DNA of 64,000 bases from Pisaster brevispinus (GCA_023634235.1 JAMKCF010000002.1:1079001-1143000), one strand, 5' to 3'; shown: positions 34,521 through 46,175, counted from the first letter of the stretch. Notes: a model not told the origin generated them from the sequence alone. Made by a program: numbers and translations.

Positions 34521-35083
34521 CATCACAGTCCATGTTTATTAGTACACTAGGTATTCACTTTACCTTGTTTAGAGAAGCAAGTTATAATATGTCGGCATGA
34601 TAAGCGGGATTCGAGCCCAAAATGTTTACGACTCAACCCAAACAGGAACCACCCAAGTACCTCCTGCTTGAGTTTTTAAATTAAACTTGGTTACAATTTA
34701 GAAAGCTCATCATATTTCATATATTGATTGTGCCAGTAACCTGTGACGTACTTCTGTCATAAACTACGCCCACTTAACCTCTTCTGACTCTAACATTCTG
34801 TACAAATTGACCTGATTTTCAGGGTTAGGGCCTACACCAAGAGCTACAAAATTTCATCTGTATTAAACATATCTTTTCCAAAGAACGGTGGTTTTAATTT
34901 AAACCACCCCATTAAAACCACCTTCGAACACACAGACCAAAAACAAAAACAAAATGCTTGCAAAATTATTCACTTTTGGAGCTGAAAGTATAGCCATAAG
35001 CCTAGCCGTACAGACACCATGGTAGTGTAACTTCTGAAGAGTTTGTCTCAACAAGCGAGTACGATCTCAAAATGCTTATTATA
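34521..35083. other. Non-coding sequence with a SINE-like B-box
   Basis: GCGGGATTCGAGCCCA near 34602 resembles a degenerate tRNA T-arm and B-box on the minus strand. It is too isolated to call a SINE. Otherwise nothing is recognised. Confidence 0.35.
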
Positions 35084-35437
35084 ATAATATAATAATCGAT
35101 TCTTATAAAGCGCTTTATCACAGCCCGAATGCCGTATCAAAGCGCTTCTGACATTATTACCCCTGGTCACTGGGCCATATATTTCATTCCTTAAACAATC
35201 TCAGCTCCCTGGGGAGCAGCCGGTGCTGCGAGTTTACCGCGCTCCAAGCTAATCATTCACATAAACCATCTCTGCCCTCACAGGTACCCATTTCACCCCT
35301 GGGTGGAGAGAAGCAATTATGGTTAAGTGTCTTGCTCAAGGACACAAGTGTCACGACCGGGATTCAAACCCACATCCCGATGACTTAACCACCAGAACTC
35401 GAGTCTGATGCTCTTATCCGCTCGGCCACGACACCCC
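35084..35437 (-). mobile_element. tRNA-derived SINE with LINE-like 3' tail, full length
   Basis: On the minus strand the head GGTGTCGTGGCCGAGCGGAT (A-box GTGGCCGAGCGG) is followed by AAGAGCATCAGACTCGAG, then the B-box GGTTTGAATCCCGG and GTCGTGACACTTGTGTCCTT. This is a Leu/Ser-tRNA-like head with the long variable arm. The body CAAGACACTTAACCATAATT and GGGTGAAATGGGTACCTGTG is typical of this SINE class. The 3' end is GCGCTTTGATACGGCATTCG, then GATAAAGCGCTTTATAAG and a TTATTATA tail. Non-coding; its internal Pol III promoter would drive transcription. Confidence 0.9.
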
Positions 35438-35471
35438 ATATTGTGCACTGCAGCGCTCTCCCCTTATTTTC

Positions 35472-35824
35472 CGCAAAGGCAGGGTGTACTTTTGGTAATT
35501 ACTCCACAAGTATTTAAAAGACCATAAAAAACTGACTAGGTCTAGTCACTGGAGAGCTGTGACTAGATTTGTAGAAAGAGGTAATGTAAGCTCCCCAAAA
35601 TTTGAAGCTAAGAAAGGCTTCAGGCATGTAGCCTTTCTCAGGCATCTGCAAGCACACAGTCCTATGCAAAGGGCGTTTTCATTCATTTTTTCCTTGCAAC
35701 TTCGATGACCAATTCAGCCCCGAAATGTCGCAGGTTTGTAATTGTATGCTAATGTTGGGAACATGAATACACCAAGTAAGGATACTGGTCTTTGTAAACT
35801 ACCAAAAGTATACCATAGCTTTAA
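35472..35824 (-). mobile_element. Family C foldback transposon (MITE-like), second copy
   Basis: Left end CAAAGGCAGGGTGTACTTTT then GGTAATTACT; right end CCAAAAGTATACCATAGCTT then TAA. Relative to 29648-30034 it is inverted: TTCGATGACCAATTCAGCCC at 35702 is the complement of GGGCTCAATTGGTCATCGAA. It replaces parts of the middle with GACTAGGTCTAGTCAC. The overlapping 134-codon minus-strand frame is an artefact. Confidence 0.8.
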
Positions 35825-37239
35825 TTTTATAGATAAAGTATTGACAGAGCTTGATACTTGCAATAAACAGGCTAAATGATTTACCCATAATACTAACCTC
35901 TGGGCAGTTGCTTGAAAATAGAAATGCGGTTTCGGGAAACGTACTCTTAATTCAGATTGATGCCTTTCTTGCATGTCAACACCCGGGGTGAGTTCTATTT
36001 TTAACCATGTACAGTAACTCTTCGACCAGTCTGAGTGAACCGTTGGTTTTGAGCAAAATGACAGCACGTCGACGAAAACGCGCGCTTCGAAGCATACGGT
36101 TATGTTTCTAAATAACAACGAGGTAACGTAGAAGCAAAACAGTTAAGCTTGGCTGGATTTACAAAATAACACGAGAAATGGGGACGACCTTCATCGCCCA
36201 GTTTTAAAGCGAGCTCGACTGAATGCTTTTACCTGGCAGATTATTTCGATCGCCGTGTTAAACGTTCTGTACAGCGCACTGGCATGGCGCGGTTTTATCA
36301 TCTTTGTGTCGAAGCTACATGGGGGAATCCGTGATGAAGACAAAATCAAGGTTACGGCTCAAAAGGCTTTCCTCCGCGACAGCTTGAAAATGCAGATAGC
36401 TTTACCATCAGCTCAGTAGGAGAGATAGGGACAAATTGCGAGCTTTATTTTGTAGTGTATTTTAAGCTTCGGAAATGCGCATACATCTTGTTTGGTATGT
36501 CGTTAAGAACGGGATTACGAAACAAGCTGCAGCTGGCCGTTACATGGAGAAATCCACTGGGCTTAATAACAAGTTGATTGCTGCCGCATTATAACAGATG
36601 TCATGAGAAGTTAACTGAAACAGCAGATACAAATTATTTGTATTTTGGCGATCAGAATCAAAGAAGTAATATTTTCGTCATGTAATTTCCAATACTCTTG
36701 TCATAACAAAATATAAATGTACTTTGGATTGTTCAGCGGAGTCCGGCACCATTATACGTGTTTTTGGTCCCTACTTTACACAACAAATGAGTAGGAACGC
36801 CCTCTAACGACTGCCTACAATTAATTTGACGCTGTTTAAAAAAATCGGCGATAAATTGATGTGGAGGCCATAAGTATTTCAAAGGGTAAACGACAATTGT
36901 AAGATTTCGACCGATTTTAAAAAGACAGAATTTACCCCAAGGCCAAGGCAGTTACTTAAATTGGTCAGAATATAAAACATTCTAGGGCAGCATTAAATCA
37001 TAAATGATCTTATATTTGTATTCAGTATGTGTTTTATCTTTTTGACCACTTTTTTATATTGTCACCGGAGGCTTCACTCAGAAGAAATTAAATGTTAAAA
37101 GCCGGCCTTAACGAATGTCTATACTCGAAGGCAAGTAAAAATGAAATCACTTACAGTTAATAAGTGCCTGTTAGATCATTTAAGTTTGCTCTTTCTAGTT
37201 TTCATTTTTAACATCCTTACAGATGCTATGGAATATGAA
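35825..37239. other. Non-coding sequence with an unsupported open stretch
   Basis: An open plus-strand stretch of about 88 codons at 36150-36419, without an ATG, ends SLKMQIALPSAQ. No family is recognised and the length is within chance. Confidence 0.35.
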
Positions 37240-37308
37240 ACAACAACTACAACAACAACAACAACAAAACCACCAACAACAACAACACAACAACAACAAC
37301 AACATACC
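37240..37308 (+). repeat. (CAA)n microsatellite
   Basis: Near-continuous CAA/ACA repeats with a few CCA and CTA interruptions. Confidence 0.95.
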
Positions 37309-37465
37309 TCTTCCCTGTATAGTTAACTTAAGCCCTTTTCTTGTCCCTATCCCTTTCAAACATCGTGTATGTACCTTTTCTGATGAAATTCAGTTGTATG
37401 TTGTGTATGGTTATTTTGTGTAAACGCTGTGATATAGTGTACTATGGAGAGCGTAATAAATACCA

Positions 37466-37466
<1 letters not shown>

Positions 37467-37530
<64 letters not shown>
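37467..37530 (+). repeat. (ATT)n microsatellite
   Basis: Twenty-one uninterrupted TTA/ATT units. Confidence 0.97.
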
Positions 37531-37531
<1 letters not shown>

Positions 37532-37680
37532 AATAACAACAGCAACTACAACAACAACAACGACGACGACGACGACGGCGACGACGACGGCGACGACGAC
37601 GAAGACAACAGCAGCAGCAACTATAACTAACAAACAACAACAACAACAACAACAACAGTAGCAACACTAACAGCAAAGTC
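37531..37680 (+). repeat. (AAC)n(GAC)n compound microsatellite
   Basis: CAACAACAACGACGACGACG with GGCGAC variants, then GCAGCAGCAAC and (CAA)n to about 37657. It directly follows the ATT array, so three trinucleotide motifs lie head to tail within 450 bases. Confidence 0.9.
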
Positions 37681-39779
37681 AGGAGCAAGTAAAAGCACAT
37701 GAAGACAACAGCAATGGCGACACAAGTAAAGCGACATCAACACCACAGCAGCAACAGCAACGTAAACATGATTAAAACCTGTTATCTACCCGGTAAAAAA
37801 CGACAGCCATGTTAGTATGGTTGTCATAGCATGGCAAACGATCAAAATGCAAAGCGCATCAACCTTTTTGAACTAGTGACTCGCGTGAAAGGTTTGTTTC
37901 ATCCAAAGTTGCGTCCATGAGTGTCTGCTCTCATCAAAGCTTATTTTCCTGATGAAAGAATAACATCATTAATGCAATGTGTTTTAATCTCAATACTTTA
38001 AATCTACCCCCAGCCGTAAGGAGAACGGAGTGGAGCGGTAAACCTCCTTTCATCTTCATGGTCATCGTCCCCGGCAGTCCGTCCCATCGACCCGGTGGAC
38101 ACTCTTAAGATACCACCGTGAGGACGCTACGGAGTTTGGACTAATTTTTGGCTCCAGGGTGCATTCTCATCAGCTCCAGCGTGGAAAGATGTCTTTGCCT
38201 TTAGGTCGTTTTCATTTGATATTTTACCAATGCCGAGGATTCTGACTTGCACACGATCCACCCTGGCTTTTCGTTTTAGCGTCTTTGCCGACAACACAAC
38301 TGGACCGACGGATTATCCCCCGCTCTTTGCGGGGGAGACTTGAAAGATGAAATTTCGGTGAAATATGCATAGATCCATCCACACTGTTGTGAAGGAATAA
38401 GACTTGTGCTTCTTTGCTATTGCCAACATATCTGATTCAATTGTCTTCAAGGACAGCCCTTTTGACGTGAATGCCTGGAAACATCCCCACCTTGTAACAG
38501 ATTAGCTCCATTCAAACGAATCATCTAAGCTCATACAATATTTAGTTCAACAGTTATTAACGTAAAACTGTGTAAGTTGTTTACAATAATAAAAGATACA
38601 ACTGAATGTCCCAATTTAATGACAGACACATGCTAGTTCCAGACAGGTCTGTAACAGCCACAAACCGCTCATACATGCTTAATTCAGCATCTTGTTAATC
38701 AAGATCACTACGGCAGGGGTACCCATTCATTTTCAGCACCAAGCCTGTGGACAATAGACTTCTCCATTTTATTCTCTTTTATCTAAGTCAGCACTAACAA
38801 CCTACTGTTTTTGTCGGGTTTTTAGTGAAACTTCTTGTGCTTGGTGCATTTTATGTAATATTTAATGAATATTTTGTATAGAGCTAATTTTTGTTGTTGA
38901 TGTACAGTTTGTTTGTTTGTTTATTTGGGTGTTTGTTTGTTGTTTGGTTTTTTAAATATGCTATTTAATGTACAGCTGTTTTATCTAAAGGAATATTTCT
39001 ATCATGTACAGCGCATTTAGATGGTTTTGATGATCAGCAACAATAGATGCTAGCTAGTCGTCTGTAATGGTTTGAGCACATTCAATAGCCATATGAATGA
39101 TGTCTGTGAACGCAAAATCTGGAAAAAATAATAATTCTACTCATAGTCATATGCGATGGTTCTTTTATTATATCCTGCAATTGATTTTCCAAGTGATTCG
39201 TTGCTTTTCTTTTTACGCAATGTCACTCCTGTCAGATCTCTCTCTGAATCTCTCTTTCCACATGCGAGTCTTTTGCCAAAGTCCATTAAAAAAAGAAAAC
39301 CAATTTATTCATCACTGAAACGATGTCTCTCCTTTGTAAAAAATGAAAATCGAATCCCAAGAGAGGAAAGAAAAGAACGCAGCAGGAAGATGGAGGGGGA
39401 AAGAAATGCCAAGAGCAAAACTGACATTTTATAAGCACCTGGGTTGAGCGTGTATATCGAACCAGGCCAGTGGTTAAAAAATCAATTAGGTTTACAAGAT
39501 AGAGAAGGGGCATCGTCCACTCTCTTTGGCCCGTAGCTACGGCATATATCTGAGATTATACTGAGCATTCCTCTATAAACCTTCGATTATACACTGAAGC
39601 ATCTGGTCGTGAAGTTATCAAATTTTGAGGGACACAAGCTTGAGATTTCTAGAAATTATCAATTTTTTTATATTAACTTTTTACACAAGACCAAAGGGCA
39701 ACTCAAAGTAAAGGCTACTAGAAAAATAACAATTTAAAGAGACAGATCTGTTCGCTTTCCTCTGGAATAGATTGCAAGA
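37681..39779. other. Non-coding sequence; perfect GC hairpin at 38316-38336
   Basis: TCCCCCGC at 38316-38323, loop TCTTT, then GCGGGGGA at 38329-38336 form a perfect 8-bp hairpin in a moderately CpG-rich patch (37990-38350). It is not the histone-type stem-loop. Otherwise AT-rich with no gene signal. Confidence 0.45.
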
Positions 39780-39949
39780 TTGTTGAATACAAGATACAGG
39801 TTTGGGAGTTCCAAAGTGCAGCATTACGGGGGCGGGATTCTAGCAGATTTCACAGGAACATATACAGTGAAGAGGCGAGAAGACGCGGTACATCGTGTAC
39901 TACGAGTGAAGTTACGTCTAAGACCCAATTTCATAGAACTACGTAAGCA

Positions 39950-40480
39950 GCAAATACTGTTTATAAATGTTCTGCTTAGCCAAAAAAGCAGGATACAAAT
40001 CACAAATAGTGTATGTGGAATGTTATTTTGGCTGATAGCATCATTCTGGTGAGCATATTTGTATTCTTTTGTTTGTGCTTATATGCGGCTCAATGAAATT
40101 GGGCCCACAAGGGGGCAGTGCGTGGGATACCTTCTCTTTTGTATTTCAGCGTGTATTATTGAAAGTAAACTTCGTTGCAATGTTCCAATAAATATTGCAA
40201 CTTGTGTCATATTTCTGACATGTCATATACTATTGATGTGCGTCTGTTGTTTGATTTGTTCTGAGTATGTTGTGTGGGGTATTGAGCCCGTAACTATAAG
40301 GGGACCAATTTCGTAGACAATTTAGCTTACACTTTTTTGTAGATAGCAAAAATTAGTAGGAAACCAGTCAGAAACAGTACATACATTTTGGCTGGTAACC
40401 TTATTCTGGTAATCTTATTTGTTGTGCTCTACTTCTGTTTGTGTGCTTTAAGCAGATCTATGAAATCGTGCCCTGGTCAT
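39950..40480 (+). repeat. Diverged tandem duplication, period about 360 bp
   Basis: TTTTGGCTGATAGCATCATT then CTGGTGAGCATATTTG (40027) corresponds to TTTTGGCTGGTAACCTTATT then CTGGTAATCTTATTTG (40387), followed in both by TTTGTTTGTG-CTT and ATGAAAT-G-GCCC. The 90-codon open frame at 39780-40052 overlaps copy 1. It has basic residues but no recognised domain. Confidence 0.5.
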
Positions 40481-41747
40481 CAGTTCTTCCAGTTCTATTT
40501 TTCTACTTCACCCCGTGTCTGAATTCGGGAAAACAATGCGATCAACAAACAAGCCTGCGCACACGATCCCAGTGTTGCCACGTTGAACTCCCACTTCCAA
40601 ATTGGTAAAAGCACTTTCGTCCATCGACTGATCCAAAATTAGCGCAACGCTTTCCCCGTTCCCTAATCAGGAATGTGACAAACTTGATCGAGTGACCAAT
40701 GAAAGTTCCGCAGGTGAGTAGCGCATCATGCGTTTCGGAACCTCCTCAAGGTAGTCGACGCTGCAATACTTCGCTCCCCCAGTAATTACAGCACCAGACG
40801 ACCACTTTGAAGCTGGCAAGGAAATTTCCGTACGATACTTTACCCGTATTTACAACCTTTGTATGGGTTGTGACAAGCCTTATTACAGATTGTGCTCTCT
40901 TTGTCATAAGTGTTCGACGCAGAAACTAAACAAAGGAGAAGACGAGGAAAAAAGGGGGAAAAACATCAACAAAAAAACACACACACAAACAGAGCTCGAT
41001 CGATATAACTCGTAATCATCTTGGGCAGTCACCCTAATTTCCAAAATGGCGTAAACAGGATCAGATGTTTCTAAAGTTAATGTGGGTCGGTTATGGGATA
41101 TTTGTCACAGGTTTACGTCAAAATGAATGAACATGAAAGTGCAACGTCAGACATGATAACAATCAACTCATTTTATCGAAAAGACTAAGAGTAAAAACAT
41201 GGCAAACATTTGAAGAGGAAAAAAATAAAAAGCGAGAAGAAACGTAGTACTTACAGTTTAAACTACTTAGTCTTAAAAGATGACCCAGAAAGGCTGATTG
41301 TGACTTAAATGCCATAATAATAAATATTTACAAGGGTCCCTGAGCGAGCTCCGTAGCTAACACTGTGGTTGGCTTTGCGATGCACACGAGCACGTTTCTC
41401 GAATGTTCCCCCACTATTTGAGAACTTTAATGTAAAGCGAAAAACACAAACAGCTGAGCAGAAAGTATTATTCAAAAGGTGAACGGCAACAAAAAGGCTA
41501 ATAATGCAACAGAGATCGCCCACGTGTTCAACATTTATCCGTCAGGGGCCCTGAAGCAGGGCACCAGACCCCACGCCGGGGCATGCTTCGCGTACTAGAA
41601 CGCTCCCCTGAAGCTCTGCTTAATGAACTTTCTCTTTCGGTAAAAAGAGAACAGAAGGAAAGAAGAAGAAACTAGAACGTTCATTAAAAAAAAAAGATAT
41701 CCAAAGGGTTTCCGAATACACTAGATATAATTGAATTATTATTACTA
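40481..41747. other. Non-coding sequence with an isolated strong donor-like site
   Basis: CCGCAGGTGAGTAG near 40710 is a good splice-donor match but has no exon context. No gene or repeat is otherwise supported. Confidence 0.35.
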
Positions 41748-41748
41748 T

Positions 41749-41808
<60 letters not shown>

Positions 41809-41809
41809 C
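41748..41809 (+). repeat. (TAG)n microsatellite
   Basis: About twenty uninterrupted TAG units, lying at the 3' end of the SINE at 41810-42152, where they may have grown from its tail. Confidence 0.95.
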
Positions 41810-42152
41810 ATATATTTCTAGTAATGAAGTCAAGGTTTCCTCATAGGTGAACTTAACCACTGTGACTCCCAAGCCCAAAGAAACCTGTAATCAAGAGTTC
41901 TTGCTTAAGGAACCAGAAACACCGGGGTTAACCTCCACAATTATAGTGTTCTTGGTTCTTTTACGTGCAGTTCCAATCCTAGTTCATTGAACCCACGGTT
42001 TATTGTCTCACCAGAAAGACTAAGCAAATATGGTAAAGTATCTTGCTAGCTGAAGGAGACAAGTGCCATGACCGGGACTCAAACCCCACACTCTGGTAAT
42101 CAGAAACACCAGAGCTTGAGGACGGTGCTCTTTATAACCGCTCGGCCAATGG
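41810..42152 (-). mobile_element. tRNA-derived SINE, second 3'-end type
   Basis: On the minus strand the head GGCCGAGCGGTTATAAAGAG (A-box) and GCACCGTCCTCAAGCTCTGG are followed by a B-box GGTTTGAGTCCCGGTCATGG and CACTTGTCTCC. The 3' body contains GGTTAAGTTCACCTATGAGG and ends at the (CTA)n tract. Its 3' part is unlike the SINEs at 10710 and 35084 but matches a fragment at 45765-45850. Confidence 0.75.
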
Positions 42153-42954
42153 AATACCATTTTTTACGCGCTTCTCAAAATCATCACCCCACTTCTCAAA
42201 ACAGATTAACGCCTTGACAAAAGATTCTAACCATAAACAGGGGACTGATGATATTAGATACTACGGGGGACATTGTATCTGAATTTTCTCGGCGTGATGT
42301 GTAGCGCCCCCACCCCCCCCCCCCTTCATGCGATGGTTTTCCGGAGATTATAAAACTCTTCACAGAACTAGTCCCTGGTGGGGTTCGGCTTAAGAATTTT
42401 GTAAAATACACTCGAAGAAAAAAAAGGTAATATTAATAGAATTACAAATTAAGGATAAAATCAATCGACCTGCAGGGTTACAGTCGCTCGTCCCCGCGGG
42501 TTACAGACAGACACTGATCGACTTGGGCCGATTGACGATTGACACCTTCCCGGGGGCAACTTGAGCCTGGAGCACGAGGCAGTTTTTTCACGTTTTATTA
42601 TTATGTATTGTGGAAAAATAGAGAAAGAGCCCTTTATCCCTCGTGTGGCTAAATGAGGGGACACCACTGCCATAGCACCCCTCAACTCTTGCGATTGCCT
42701 CGGGGGTGCTCTGGGATTACGGGCACTTGGGGAATGGACAAACAAATGCAGTATTCTACAGTAAGTCATTTAAAAGCTATATGATAGAGGTGTTGTTGAC
42801 AGCAAATTCGCTTAAAAATTTTCACAATGGTAAAATTCGCATAAGCGGTGCCCACATCCACTATCAGCTGAATTAATCTCGCCAACGTATAGTGGTCATA
42901 TGCGAGATGTGCAGATAGGTACAGTCCCGTTGTAGCTCTACACTGTATTAACTA
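42153..42954. other. Non-coding sequence with a C12 run
   Basis: Twelve C at 42313-42324. The minus-strand open stretch at 42461-42769 is unrecognised. Confidence 0.4.
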
Positions 42955-43165
42955 CGGTGGTAAAATTGACATCCTTAGTGTTGTCACATACAGATACCAA
43001 ACAATGATCAATATTTACACCATAGGATGATAAACACTGATTATTCCAAAAGCAATTTTATTTGTGTCATTTTAACACCCTCTGGTGTTAATTTTGATTC
43101 TCTCTTCGGTAACTATATATGGCAACACCCATGGTGTCAATTTTAACACCCCAGTTTTGGCAGTG
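42955..43165. mobile_element. Family D (TAACACC/GTGTTA) foldback element
   Basis: GTGGTAAAATTGACATCCTT, GTGTTGTCACATACAGATAC, TTTAACACCCTCTGGTGTTA, CACCCATGGTGTCAATTTTA and the terminus CCCCAGTTTTGGCAGTG match 51903-52079. Multiple GTGTTA/TAACAC inversions; non-coding. Confidence 0.65.
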
Positions 43166-43187
43166 ACCTTTGACCATATTACTGTGA

Positions 43188-43470
43188 CACATACAGCACT
43201 GCATTGGTAACCAATAAAGCAAAGTACAATTCCTACTGTTGACTTTATGGTCTAGCCCCAGAGTATGTAAGAGCCATGTTTTGTACATGTCATTCGCGGC
43301 ACATTCTTCAGGTAACAGAAACTTTGTTTCATGTGCACCAAAGCTATGGAATGGTCTCCCCTATCAACTCCATACACTTGTCTCCGTACCGATCTCCATT
43401 AGCCTTTTTGAGATATGGTGGACACTACAGGAATGCACTGTTTGGTTTGGGTGTATACAGACAAATTGAC
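43188..43470 (+). pseudogene. Decayed LINE reverse-transcriptase carboxy-terminal fragment
   Basis: The plus strand carries, in different frames, pieces typical of the region after the polymerase domain in CR1/L2/jockey-like LINE ORF2. ACTGCATTGG (LHW) lies near 43199, GLAPEYVRA is encoded at 43249-43275, and CAPKLWNGLP at 43332-43361, the last followed by a hydrophobic tail. The frame changes between GLAPEYVRA and CAPKLWNGLP, and a deletion of the intervening residues is likely. It is in the opposite orientation to the LINE at 48088-48690 and only distantly similar to it. No function is expected. Confidence 0.6.
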
Positions 43471-43871
43471 CCAAACCAAATAGTGTCATAGTATTGAGAT
43501 CGCCATATCTCAAAATGGCTTATTAAGTATATTGCATCTCCACATAAATTTCTGTTAACACATTTGTCTTCACTTTGCTATCGCCTCGGCATATGCAACT
43601 AGAATGATGGCTCTCCCATTGTTGGCTCTCCAAAAATACCTGATGATTGACTGATGATTGATGGATTGGTTGATTGATTGATTGATTGATCAATCTTGGA
43701 CATCACCTCATCACTATGGTCAACATCATCTTGAGTATCATCTCTACTCCAAGCTTCATTCTAGATTCTTGTTCGGGTTGGCGTAGTGGTTTATTGTCCC
43801 GCCTTTCACCCTTGAACCCCCAAATAGCCCTGAATGTATCTGAATGTAGCCCCAGGCTACACGTACATGCA
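43471..43871. other. Non-coding sequence with a short (GATT)n tract
   Basis: TTGATTGATTGATTGAT near 43670. No gene signal. Confidence 0.45.
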
Positions 43872-44037
43872 GCCGATTTCACGAAACACTAGGATTAATC
43901 TTATCTCGAGTTAGGACGAGTAACTAGTCCTAACTTAGGATTAATCTTAAGGTTTACATGTTACAGTGCAAGGCTGGGACTCGTCCTAAGTCCTAAGATT
44001 AATCCTAAATTAGGAAGAGTTTGGTGAAGTCGACGGC
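43872..44037. mobile_element. AGGATTAATCTTA foldback element (MITE-like)
   Basis: The left end GCCGATTTCACGAAACACT is inverted at the right end AGTTTGGTGAAGTCGACGGC. Inside, TAGGATTAATCTTA and its inversion TAAGATTAATCCTA, with ACTAGTCCTAACTTAGGA, give most of the element a hairpin structure. I associate this palindrome type with many marine invertebrate genomes. Non-coding. Confidence 0.8.
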
Positions 44038-44854
44038 AGGTTAGTCAAACATTTTGGCATGGACTACATATTTATTTACAGTGTCTGAAACTTTAATGTT
44101 TGACTATGTGACTCACACCTGCTCGACCCCATTTGCCATTTAAATTTCCTTTCTTGGACGGGGGCAATGGTGGCTTTTCAGAATCGTATTTCCTGCTTTA
44201 CTGTCACGATTCACACTTGTAAACTCAATTTCTCTCAATTTACAGCCAGTCAGTTAAAAATATACTCCCATCTTGGTCAGTGAGAATCGATTGTCGTTTT
44301 GCTCATGGACCGTATGACTTGGTAAGTCCTACTCGCTTCACAGCTTCAAGTGCTGTATGCAACAATCATCGCAGACTCGAGGGTTGAACGCTCCCATAAA
44401 ACACTCCAGTAATAATCGATGGCAGGAACAACACAATATTTATAGCAGCCTGCTGCTACTGAGGTCTACCTGTAGTGTGAACAAAAACAGAAGGTGCTGG
44501 AAACAGCAAACGTTCAGGGGACTCGTCCGCGTCGATTGCTGTGTTTCAACATCCGATCACCCTTGTATCTGTTCGTATCATTAAAGTTTTCGTTTGGTCC
44601 GAATCTTATGACCTCTCCTTCTGTCATATATAACATCGATAGAGACGCAGGAGTGACAGGGTTTCAATCCTACGGTAAATAAGTACCGAATATGAGGACA
44701 CACAAAACATAGAAAAACAAACAGGTTATTTAAGCGGGTTTTTTTAACAGTTATTTTTAAAGGCCGATGATCGGGATGCTTTTCAAGGAATCCATGCACG
44801 ATCTTTGCAGGAGAATCACCCCAGCCGTTTTAATCAGCATAAATCCAGGCATTG
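44038..44854. other. Non-coding sequence, nothing recognised
   Basis: No repeat or gene signal supported. Confidence 0.4.
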
Positions 44855-45193
44855 TCGGGTATGAAATTTGCCGAAGGGAACATTCCTTAAAATGGCCTTT
44901 GGGCCTGGGTTCCCCCTCATTTTAGACCCGGAACCTCCCAGGATGTTACAACTCAGGAGGCTTACGGACTCTCTGCACCACCAGAAATACAAAACTACGG
45001 ACGGGTTAAGACACAATGTGGATTATTTCTTTCTCCCTCTGGCGACTGCTTCACTTCTTTCAAGAAAATTTGAAGGTTCATCCGGCCGTTCACAGCGCTT
45101 AGAAAACATGTATTACGCGCTATATAAGTGCAAGCTATTATTACTATTATTATTATTATTATTAATATTATTATTATTATTTTTATTATTAAG
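44855..45193 (+). mobile_element. Family I copy 2 ending in a LINE/SINE-like tail
   Basis: 44940-45085 matches 575-725 (ACAACTCAGGA, CACCACCAGAAATACAAAAC, TATTTCTTTCTCCCTCTGG and TTGAAGGTTCA). It ends ACGCGCTATATAAGTGCAAG followed by ATT repeats at 45137-45190, resembling the GCGCTTTATAAG plus ATT tail of the LINE and SINEs. It may therefore be the 3' UTR of another LINE of the same clade. The 111-codon frame here has no known domain. Confidence 0.55.
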
Positions 45194-45764
45194 GATATTT
45201 TGAGAAAATCCTGAAAGCAGGAAAAGTCACATGAAATCACATTCACATAACGAGTAGTTGCTCATTCTTTGGAGTTCACATTCGTATTAAAATTTAGTAC
45301 AAAGGGACAGACATATATCAATAACATCTTTATCAATAATATATATGCATACACATAAATATATTATGAGCTTATCCATAGTCCTAATAGAGATATCACA
45401 AGTTAATCTTATTTTGTCGAATCAAATGTTAAGAAATCAGCTACACGCAGTTCTGCAAAGTAATTCACGGTCCACCGGGAGTTGCGCGCATACTGTCGAT
45501 CCAACCACACAAGTCGTCGTATCAACAGTGTCATAAGTCGAAGTCTACAGTTTGCGCTACTATCTTGCGTATTCTAATCAGAAGAATATAGTCCATGCGT
45601 TTCACATCTTGTTTCTTTACAGTCTCTTACCAAGAGTGGCCTTGTGTGCGGTGAACATGCACAAATGTGGACACAATAAAGTTAAAACGTTCAGGATGCT
45701 TGTCTTTTCATGAAGGTAAAGTTGTTGTTTACTGTTGTATATTATTTCTGAAAATAAAACCAAA
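45194..45764. other. AT-rich non-coding sequence
   Basis: No repeat or gene signal supported. Confidence 0.4.
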
Positions 45765-45850
45765 GACGCCACATGAGTGAACGTAATCACTGTAGCTCAC
45801 AAGCCTGAAGGAACCTGCAAGCACGGGTGTTTGCAATGTGCAACATTGAC
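45765..45850 (-). mobile_element. SINE 3' fragment
   Basis: CATGAGTGAACGTAATCACT, GTAGCTCACAAGCCTGAAGG and AACCTGCAAG align with 41840-41900 (CATAGGTGAACTTAACCACT and following). Only the 3' body is present, with no tRNA-like head. Confidence 0.5.
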
Positions 45851-46117
45851 GTGGTTATTTACCTTCCTCTTTAAATTGTAGCATCAATAAATCAACCTAA
45901 TAGTAATCAAGTTTACTTTTTTGAATTCCTTCTGGAGTGTTACCTTGTTGTTTAATTGTTGGTTAGTTTGTGTCTTCTTGGTTGTTCTTATCCTTGTACT
46001 TATTTACCCTTCCCAGGTGAAACTAAATAAATGAAATAAAAAATGAAATGAACAGTTTGTTGCTTTCGGGGATTTGGGCACGTTTCTCTCGGGCGTGTCT
46101 CCCGAAGTCTGCGTAAT
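45851..46117. other. AT-rich non-coding sequence
   Basis: No repeat or gene signal supported. Confidence 0.4.
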
Positions 46118-46175
46118 TTTCGAACCATTTACGGGTCTTTTTGACACAAATTCAGGGTCAGATTGACTCAGAGGT
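46118..46175. mobile_element. GGGTCA/TGACCC element fragment
   Basis: CCATTTACGGGTCTTTTTGA, CACAAATTCAGGGTCAGATT and GACTCAGAGGTT match internal parts of the copies at 30722 and 49824. Only one end is visible. Confidence 0.45.

Noticed and set aside
35714..36118. 134-codon minus-strand open frame
   Set aside because: It runs through the family C transposon and into unrelated sequence, with no domain.
36150..36419. Start-less 88-codon open stretch with protein-like ending
   Set aside because: No ATG, no splice-acceptor context and no recognised family; within chance length.
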